Positions 58,821 through 64,000 of a stretch of DNA of 64,000 bases are shown here, piece by piece. The DNA is from Prochlorococcus sp. AG-388-D03 (GTDB lineage: Bacteria; Cyanobacteriota; Cyanobacteriia; PCC-6307; Cyanobiaceae). The notes below the pieces were generated by a model. That model had not been told where the DNA came from. It was given only the letters and a program-made list of their open reading frames with translations, and searched no databases. Both the position numbers and the translations under genes were made by a program. The stretch spans positions 1 to 64,000 of the forward strand of contig QCGN01000004.1 in the NCBI GenBank assembly GCA_003279875.1. Reading direction: 5' to 3'. Numbering within the stretch: position 1 is the first letter of the stretch; each line of letters opens with the position of its first letter.

Positions 58821-58915
58821 AGGTTTAAATTAAAATTGAAATTTGCAATAAATTGGATAATTGATTAAATTCAACTAAACTAATTACTACTAAACTGTTA
58901 TTTTACATCATTAAA

Positions 58916-59152
58916 GTGATTAAAAGCATCAACAAACTACTTACATCTATACTTCTTTTGATGATTTCCTTCTATCAAAAGTGGTTTTCCCCTTTTTTCG
59001 GACCAAGATGTAGATTCATTCCAAGTTGTAGCTCTTATGGATACGAGGCAATTACTAGACATGGTCCTTGGAAGGGAGGGTGGTTAACTATAAGAAGATT
59101 AAGCAGATGTCATCCTTTAACTCCCTGCGGATGTGACCCTGTGCCTGATTAA
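58916..59152 (+). CDS. yidD: Membrane protein insertion efficiency factor YidD
   Basis: 78 aa from GTG. N-terminal amphipathic helix, then YQKWFSPFFGPRCRFIPSCS, SYGYEAITRHGPWKGGW and CHPLTPCGCDPVP, the haemolysin-family signature. Assists YidC-dependent insertion. The next gene starts 4 nt after its stop. Confidence 0.95.
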   Translation: MIKSINKLLTSILLLMISFYQKWFSPFFGPRCRFIPSCSSYGYEAITRHGPWKGGWLTIRRLSRCHPLTPCGCDPVPD

Positions 59153-59156
59153 ATTA

Positions 59157-59459
59157 ATGAAAATATTTATTTTTGTTAGGCAGGGATGTTGTCTTTGTGA
59201 TTCACTAAAAAACAAACTAGCAAAAATAAATCTTAATGAGTTATTCCCTAATTTAGAGGAGTTTAAAGAAATTGATATTGATAGGGTTGATTTATATCAA
59301 GATAAATATAAAAAATATGATTATGAAGTACCTGTTATTGCTGTTGAAGGAATTAAGTCCAAGGAGATTATAGAATTGCCTCGCATTTCTCCAAGATTAA
59401 AAGATGATCAATTAAAGAATTGGTTTCAAAAAAATATTAGTACCATTCTGGAGAAATAA
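59157..59459 (+). CDS. Glutaredoxin-like protein (DUF836)
   Basis: 100 aa from ATG 59157 (MKIFIFVRQGCCLCDSLKNK); an 8-codon upstream extension overlaps yidD and is unlikely. Redox-type CxxC in GCCLCD, thioredoxin fold with cis-Pro in VPVIAVEG. Follows yidD and precedes murE by 9 nt. Confidence 0.85.
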   Translation: MKIFIFVRQGCCLCDSLKNKLAKINLNELFPNLEEFKEIDIDRVDLYQDKYKKYDYEVPVIAVEGIKSKEIIELPRISPRLKDDQLKNWFQKNISTILEK

Positions 59460-59468
59460 TTTTTTTAT

Positions 59469-61004
59469 ATGAGATCTATAAAATTACATAAACTTTTAGA
59501 TTTGGTAGGAATTATTCCCTCATTAGATTTAATCGATCATGAAATCAATAATATTTCTTTTAACTCTAAAGAAGTACAAAAAGGATCTTTATTTTTAGGT
59601 ATGCCTGGTTTAAATGTTGATGGAGGAAAATTTTGTATTGAGGCAATTGAAAATGGCGCGGAGGCTGCCATTATTGGGTCTGCTGCAAAAGAGAAAATTG
59701 GATCTATTGATCGAGAAAGGATTTTGGTTATAGAGGACAATTTAGATTATATTTTTGGTCAAATAATCGCTGAGTTTTGGAATAGGCCGTCAAGAAAACT
59801 TAAACTTATTGGTGTTACGGGTACAAATGGAAAAACGACAATTACTTTTTTATTGGAATATCTTTTAAAAAAATTAGGAAAAAAGACTGCATTATTTGGG
59901 ACCTTGCTCAATAGATGGCCTGGCTTTTCAGAAGTGGCTTCTCATACAACTGATTTCGCCGATAAACTTCAAAAGAAATTAAATGCTGCTGTTGAGGCAG
60001 AATCTGAATTCGCGATATTAGAGGTAAGTTCTCATTCTATTGCTCAAAACAGGATATCAGGATGCGAATTTGAGGCGGCTATTTTTACTAATTTAACTCA
60101 AGATCATCTTGATTATCACTCTGATATGGAATCATATTTTCAAACAAAAAGAAAACTATTTTTACCACCTTACTTAAAAGAAAAAGATGGAATTTGTGTA
60201 TTAAATCATGATGACCATTGGATATCAGAATTATCATCTGAACTTGAAAAACAATCTTCATTAGTCTCTACAAAGATTACTGAAAGTGAATTTGAAAATG
60301 ATGATTTTTTTTTCGTAACAGATAAAAAATTTACTGAAAGTGGTTCCACCTGTATTTTTCATACACCTAGGGAAAAAATTCAACTTTTTGTTCCACTGGT
60401 TGGTGAATTTAATTTAATGAATGCTATTCAAGCAATAACAATTTTGTATAAACTTAATTTTTCTTTAAAAGATCTATCAAAGTTAATACAATCTTTCCCT
60501 GGTGCTCCTGGGAGAATGGAGAAAATACAAATTGATAATGATGTCGTTTTAAGATCACTTCCAACAGTAATTGTTGATTATGCCCACACTCCTGATGGAT
60601 TAAAAAAAGTTTTGCAATCAATTAAAAAACTTTGTGAAGGGAAACTAATAACTGTTTTTGGCTGTGGTGGAGATCGAGACCGTACTAAAAGGCCTTTAAT
60701 GGGATCAATAGCTGAAGAGTTTTCTGATCAACTTTTTATAACTTCAGATAATCCAAGATCAGAAGAGCCCCAAAAGATAGTAAATGATATTTTGATGGGT
60801 ATAAAAAAAATAGAAAAAATAACAATTGAGATTGATAGATTTAAAGCAATAAATGAATCTATTAAATTTGCCAAAAAAGAAGATATTGTTTTAATTGCAG
60901 GAAAAGGACATGAAGACTACCAAATTCTCAATGATAAAGTTATTAATTTTGATGATAGGAAAATAGCTTATAAATTATTAAAAGAAAAAAGTAAATCTCA
61001 ATAA
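59469..61004 (+). CDS. murE: UDP-MurNAc-tripeptide synthetase MurE
   Basis: 511 aa. Adds meso-diaminopimelate to UDP-MurNAc-L-Ala-D-Glu. ATP site GVTGTNGKTTI at about 117-127, the substrate loop HTTDF, carbamoylated-Lys region, and DNPRSEEP, the motif selecting meso-DAP. C-terminal domain VDYAHTPDGLKKVL. Length normal. Last gene of yidD-DUF836-murE. Confidence 0.97.
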   Translation: MRSIKLHKLLDLVGIIPSLDLIDHEINNISFNSKEVQKGSLFLGMPGLNVDGGKFCIEAIENGAEAAIIGSAAKEKIGSIDRERILVIEDNLDYIFGQIIAEFWNRPSRKLKLIGVTGTNGKTTITFLLEYLLKKLGKKTALFGTLLNRWPGFSEVASHTTDFADKLQKKLNAAVEAESEFAILEVSSHSIAQNRISGCEFEAAIFTNLTQDHLDYHSDMESYFQTKRKLFLPPYLKEKDGICVLNHDDHWISELSSELEKQSSLVSTKITESEFENDDFFFVTDKKFTESGSTCIFHTPREKIQLFVPLVGEFNLMNAIQAITILYKLNFSLKDLSKLIQSFPGAPGRMEKIQIDNDVVLRSLPTVIVDYAHTPDGLKKVLQSIKKLCEGKLITVFGCGGDRDRTKRPLMGSIAEEFSDQLFITSDNPRSEEPQKIVNDILMGIKKIEKITIEIDRFKAINESIKFAKKEDIVLIAGKGHEDYQILNDKVINFDDRKIAYKLLKEKSKSQ

Positions 61005-61085
61005 AATTTCCTAATCAAATAAAAAAGATCTTTACGCAAATCACAAGAAAAGTTTCTTAGAATCAATGGAGTTATTTTTAATAAA

Positions 61086-61790
61086 ATGAAAGGCTTAGCC
61101 TTAGTTGTAGGCGCAGGTGGAATTGGAACACAACTAGCTAAAGATCTGAATGAAAGCGAGAAAGATTTAGATGTTGTTTTGTGTGGAAGAAAAAGTGAAT
61201 TTAATTCTTTTTGGGAATTAGATATAGAGGATTCTCAATCCCTTTTGCAGTTGAAAAATAAAATATCTAATCATTCTTCAAAATTAAGGTTAGTCGTTAA
61301 TGCTACAGGGAGACTTCATAGTGATTCTCTTAAACCAGAAAAAAGATTACAACATCTTGATAAAAAAAATATGATGGAAAGTTTTTCAATAAATGCCTTT
61401 TCTCCTATTTTTTTAGCTAAAGCAATTGAAGAATTTATACCAAAAGATTTTGATTTTAATTTTGCAAGTATAAGTGCAAGGGTGGGAAGTATTGGAGATA
61501 ATCATACTGGAGGTTGGTATTCATATAGAGCTGCAAAATCTGCCCAAAATCAGTTTTTTAAATCTTTAAGTATTGAGTGGGCTAGACGTTTCCCTAAGGC
61601 TACTATTACATTGCTTCATCCAGGAACAGTAGATACTGATTTATCTAGACCTTTTCATAAATTTGTTCCAGAACATAAATTATTTAGTAAAGAAAAATCA
61701 TCCCAATTTTTGATTAATATTATTAAAAATCAATCACCATCATCTACTGGAAAATTTATTGCATGGGACAGTTCGGAAATACCCTGGTAA
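61086..61790 (+). CDS. Short-chain dehydrogenase/reductase (SDR)
   Basis: 234 aa. NAD(P)-binding VVGAGGIGTQLAKDL at about 7-21, NATGRLHSD, catalytic Ser in FASISARVGSIGD and YxxxK in YSYRAAKSAQNQ. LLHPGTVDTDLSRPF follows. Resembles the CsgA-like SDRs of cyanobacteria; substrate unknown. Confidence 0.88.
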   Translation: MKGLALVVGAGGIGTQLAKDLNESEKDLDVVLCGRKSEFNSFWELDIEDSQSLLQLKNKISNHSSKLRLVVNATGRLHSDSLKPEKRLQHLDKKNMMESFSINAFSPIFLAKAIEEFIPKDFDFNFASISARVGSIGDNHTGGWYSYRAAKSAQNQFFKSLSIEWARRFPKATITLLHPGTVDTDLSRPFHKFVPEHKLFSKEKSSQFLINIIKNQSPSSTGKFIAWDSSEIPW

Positions 61791-61848
61791 ATCAAATTTT
61801 ATCCTTATGAATTGGAATAATATTCTTAAATAAATTATTAATAAAGTT

Positions 61849-61874
61849 AAAAAAGGAGGGTTTAATAACCCTCC
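61849..61874 (-). terminator. Rho-independent terminator
   Basis: Perfect 8-bp stem GGAGGGTT/AACCCTCC with ATTA loop and, in the minus direction, a run of six T. It ends the minus-strand gene at 61903 and may also stop the convergent SDR transcript. Confidence 0.85.
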
Positions 61875-61902
61875 TCCTGTTTATTCAAGACCTTATTATT
61901 TA

Positions 61903-62208
61903 CTAATTACCTAAACCTAAAGGAGCCCAAAGAGTTGCTTCAGACCCTACAACAGGGACAACTCCGTTAGTTTTAGTATTAGAAACTTTATTTTTAAGAA
62001 TAGGAGAATCTTGTTCTCCTAAAGCTGCCCATAAAGTTGATTGATGAGCGATAACTGGTTGAACTTTTAATGGTTGAGATTGTAAAGAAGGCTTTTGAGT
62101 TCTTACAAGTTGGACTCCAAGAGAACCAACAATAAATGCTCCAAGAAAACCTGCAAATATAGAAGTAGTATTGTTACTACTTACTGAGGTAGATACGTTA
62201 TTAGACAT
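61903..62208 (-). CDS. Small membrane-anchored protein with TLWA repeat
   Basis: 101 aa from ATG 62208 (MSNNVSTSVSSNNTTSIFAG); an upstream extension of 16 codons looks non-coding. One helix at about 16-36 (FAGFLGAFIVGSLGVQLV), then a Gln/Pro linker with two similar motifs, STLWAALG and ATLWAPLG, 40 residues apart. Conserved style in picocyanobacteria; role unknown. Confidence 0.6.
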   Translation of the reverse strand: MSNNVSTSVSSNNTTSIFAGFLGAFIVGSLGVQLVRTQKPSLQSQPLKVQPVIAHQSTLWAALGEQDSPILKNKVSNTKTNGVVPVVGSEATLWAPLGLGN

Positions 62209-62437
62209 AATGATTATGTGACTAAATTCCATTTGTATTGAAAGTCTTATTTTCATATAAATTTAAAGAACTTCCCCGTTTGAAGATATCTTTTTTCTAG
62301 AAAGTTCTTTTTATAAAAATAATTTTTTATATATTCGACAAGCATTTTATCCACTAAAATAAATCTCACATGCTACTTTTTAATTTTTTTGCATTGCTCA
62401 TCTGAATATAAAAGTTTAAGAATTAAGAATTTTAGAT

Positions 62438-63613
62438 TTAAAAAAGTATTTTTTTTATTTCTTTGGAAAGTAAATCAATCTCAGCTTCTGTAGTCATTTG
62501 ATGTACACATGCTCTAAACCATTTTGGATCTTCTAAAACTCTAATCCAAATTTTCTTTTCTCCAAGTTTCTTCACAAATTTATCCTTATCTTTAATATTT
62601 TCGATGTTAAAACTAACTATCCCATTTAAGTATTTTTTTTCTAAAACTAATTCAACTCCGTTTAAATGATTTAATTTATTCCAAAGTTCCCCACTTAATT
62701 TTTTGATATTTTTGGTTTTTTCTTCTTCAGGGCAGTCTTTATCCAAAAGATCTAAAGAATTCCGGAGCCCAGCAAGTAAAGGAATACAAGATGTAGCCAC
62801 TTCAAACTTTCTTGCATCATCATGAAAAAGATTATCTGAAGGCTCATAGATGCCTTGTTCTTTTTTTAATGATTTCCAACCAATTATTGTTGGATCTGTT
62901 TCATGAATAAATCTATCTGAGACATAAATGGCTCCAAGTCCTTCTGGACCACATGCCCATTTATGAGAAGTTATTGAATATAAATCAGAATAAAAAACTT
63001 CTTCTTCTATTTTTATGTGTCCAAAGGTTTGAGCACCATCAACAAGTAGATAAGAATTTTCTCTATTATTCTTTAATTCGATAGAAATTTGTTTTAAAGG
63101 AATTTTATATCCAAAGTTCCATAAAATATGAGAAATAATTAGGATCTTAGTCTTACTATTTAGATTTTTTAAAATCTCTGCAATTATATTTTCGTCATTT
63201 AGATTTTTAATTTTTTGTATTGGCAAAATTTTGAAAATTAATTTATTTCTTCTACAAAATTCCCGACTTGCAGCTACTACTCCAGGATGTTCACAGTCAC
63301 TTATTAATAACTCTTCTCCCTCTTCTACTTTCATTCCCCAAAAAGGTAAAATAATACCAGAAGTGATATTTTCGGTTAAAGCTACATTCTTTGAATTTAT
63401 ACCTAATTTTTGTGCAATAACTCTTTTTGTGGTCAATATTTCTTTGAAAATAAAAGGCCAGATATCATTGGTAAATGGTCCTAAATCTTGGATAATTTCC
63501 CAAGTTTTAACAATAGCTTCTAGAGAAGATTTTGGTAATGGTCCTTGACCACCATAGTTAAAATAATACTTATTTTTTAATGCTGGTATTTGATCTCTTA
63601 GATTATTTCTCAT
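62438..63613 (-). CDS. Class V aminotransferase (cysteine-desulfurase/epimerase-like)
   Basis: 391-aa PLP enzyme. N-terminus YYFNYGGQGPLPKSSLEAIV, PLP Lys in SITSHKWACGPEGLGA, DGAQTFGH as the cofactor Asp. It lacks the conserved catalytic Cys loop of true NifS/SufS in the usual place, so a desulfurase role is not certain. Next to the arsM-like gene with a 38-bp gap. Confidence 0.85.
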   Translation of the reverse strand: MRNNLRDQIPALKNKYYFNYGGQGPLPKSSLEAIVKTWEIIQDLGPFTNDIWPFIFKEILTTKRVIAQKLGINSKNVALTENITSGIILPFWGMKVEEGEELLISDCEHPGVVAASREFCRRNKLIFKILPIQKIKNLNDENIIAEILKNLNSKTKILIISHILWNFGYKIPLKQISIELKNNRENSYLLVDGAQTFGHIKIEEEVFYSDLYSITSHKWACGPEGLGAIYVSDRFIHETDPTIIGWKSLKKEQGIYEPSDNLFHDDARKFEVATSCIPLLAGLRNSLDLLDKDCPEEEKTKNIKKLSGELWNKLNHLNGVELVLEKKYLNGIVSFNIENIKDKDKFVKKLGEKKIWIRVLEDPKWFRACVHQMTTEAEIDLLSKEIKKILF

Positions 63614-63651
63614 GGAAAATTTAAATTAGATTATTAAATTCTTGAATTTTT

Positions 63652-64000
63652 TTAAATATTGCCTACTAAAGTTACTGTTCTAAATTCAATATCTTCTATA
63701 ACTTTCCAAGCTTTAGCACTCCTTTCTGCAAATTCTAAATTTTTAAAACCTAGTTCTTTAAAATCACTTATAAAGTCTGGCTCATACCATGCTCCACTAA
63801 TGCATCCTGTCCATAAATCATGATCATTTTGTAATCTTAAAGGAACTTTTTTATTAGAGACAATATCGCTAATTGCAATTCTTCCATTATCTTTTAAAAC
63901 TCTTTTTATATTTCTTAGAAGGTTATTTCTAGATTCTGGACTTACCAAGTTTAAAACGCAATTACTTAAAATAATATCAACTGATTTGTCGGCGATTAAT
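63652..64000 (-). CDS. arsM: Arsenite S-adenosylmethionine methyltransferase-like, partial
   Basis: The frame is open to the window edge, so the 5' part is missing. Visible: DKSVDIILSNCVLNLVSPES, with the Cys after SN typical of ArsM, then RVLKDNGRIAISDIV and CISGAWYEPDF with a second ArsM-type cysteine. ArsM methylates arsenite for detoxification. The assignment rests on the C-terminal half only. Confidence 0.78.
   Translation of the reverse strand, partial: LIADKSVDIILSNCVLNLVSPESRNNLLRNIKRVLKDNGRIAISDIVSNKKVPLRLQNDHDLWTGCISGAWYEPDFISDFKELGFKNLEFAERSAKAWKVIEDIEFRTVTLVGNI

Overview
The window is AT-rich DNA (roughly 30% G+C outside the rRNA genes) from a marine picocyanobacterium, almost certainly a high-light Prochlorococcus. 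The evidence is a cyanobacterial rRNA operon, psaE, a plastoquinol terminal oxidase, a high-light-inducible-type mini-protein, pipX/pipY, and many families typical of picocyanobacteria (DUF3104, DUF1651, DUF1823, DUF4278, a Nif11-like protein). TTG and GTG starts are frequent and there are many very short genes. The genus assignment is an inference from gene content and composition; no alignment was run.

Layout. 0.1-5.2 kb: complete rRNA operon, 16S - tRNA-Ile(GAT) - tRNA-Ala(TGC) - 23S - 5S, ending at a hairpin shared with the convergent mutM. 5.2-10.7 kb: psaE-mutM, a LysM protein, an aldehyde dehydrogenase, a rhomboid protease, a GNAT acetyltransferase and a DUF3104 protein. 10.8-14.4 kb: a patch of small genes (HLIP-like protein, one-helix peptides, a truncated NdhF-like protein) around a plastoquinol terminal oxidase. 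14.4-22.3 kb: a CrtISO-like oxidoreductase, Nif11-like protein, TatA, PrxQ, ArfB-like release factor and many small conserved proteins. 22.6-25.3 kb: a CPBP protease and two surface-sugar glycosyltransferases. 25.4-31.9 kb: mini-genes, a probable noncoding RNA locus, proline iminopeptidase, a photolyase/cryptochrome, and tenA-thiD of thiamine metabolism.

31.9-38.1 kb is an accessory, island-like stretch. It holds about 20 tiny ORFs, a cupin, a methyltransferase, a decayed antibiotic-biosynthesis-monooxygenase pseudogene, and a compact pseudoknotted leader RNA with a near-consensus promoter upstream of a 33-residue DUF4278 mini-gene. The leader resembles a glutamine-sensing 'downstream-peptide' riboswitch. 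The stretch ends at tRNA-Thr and tRNA-Tyr, a usual anchor for picocyanobacterial islands.

38.2-64 kb is dense core genome: aroQ-miaE-cobI-DUF1823-der-ecfT-pipX-pipY-sepF-proC on the plus strand; a glycosyltransferase and hpf-deoC-recO on the minus strand; lipB, an acyl-ACP/CoA synthetase, a YlqD-like protein, pdhC and queA; a sulfur amino acid block (two cystathionine gamma-synthase-type enzymes and cysK); rpsD, yidD, murE, an SDR, a class V aminotransferase and the 3' part of an arsenite-methyltransferase-like gene cut by the window edge. Nitrogen signalling recurs: pipX/pipY and proC lie within 10 kb of the DUF4278/riboswitch-like locus, and DUF4278 small proteins have been linked to PII and arginine/glutamine control in other cyanobacteria.
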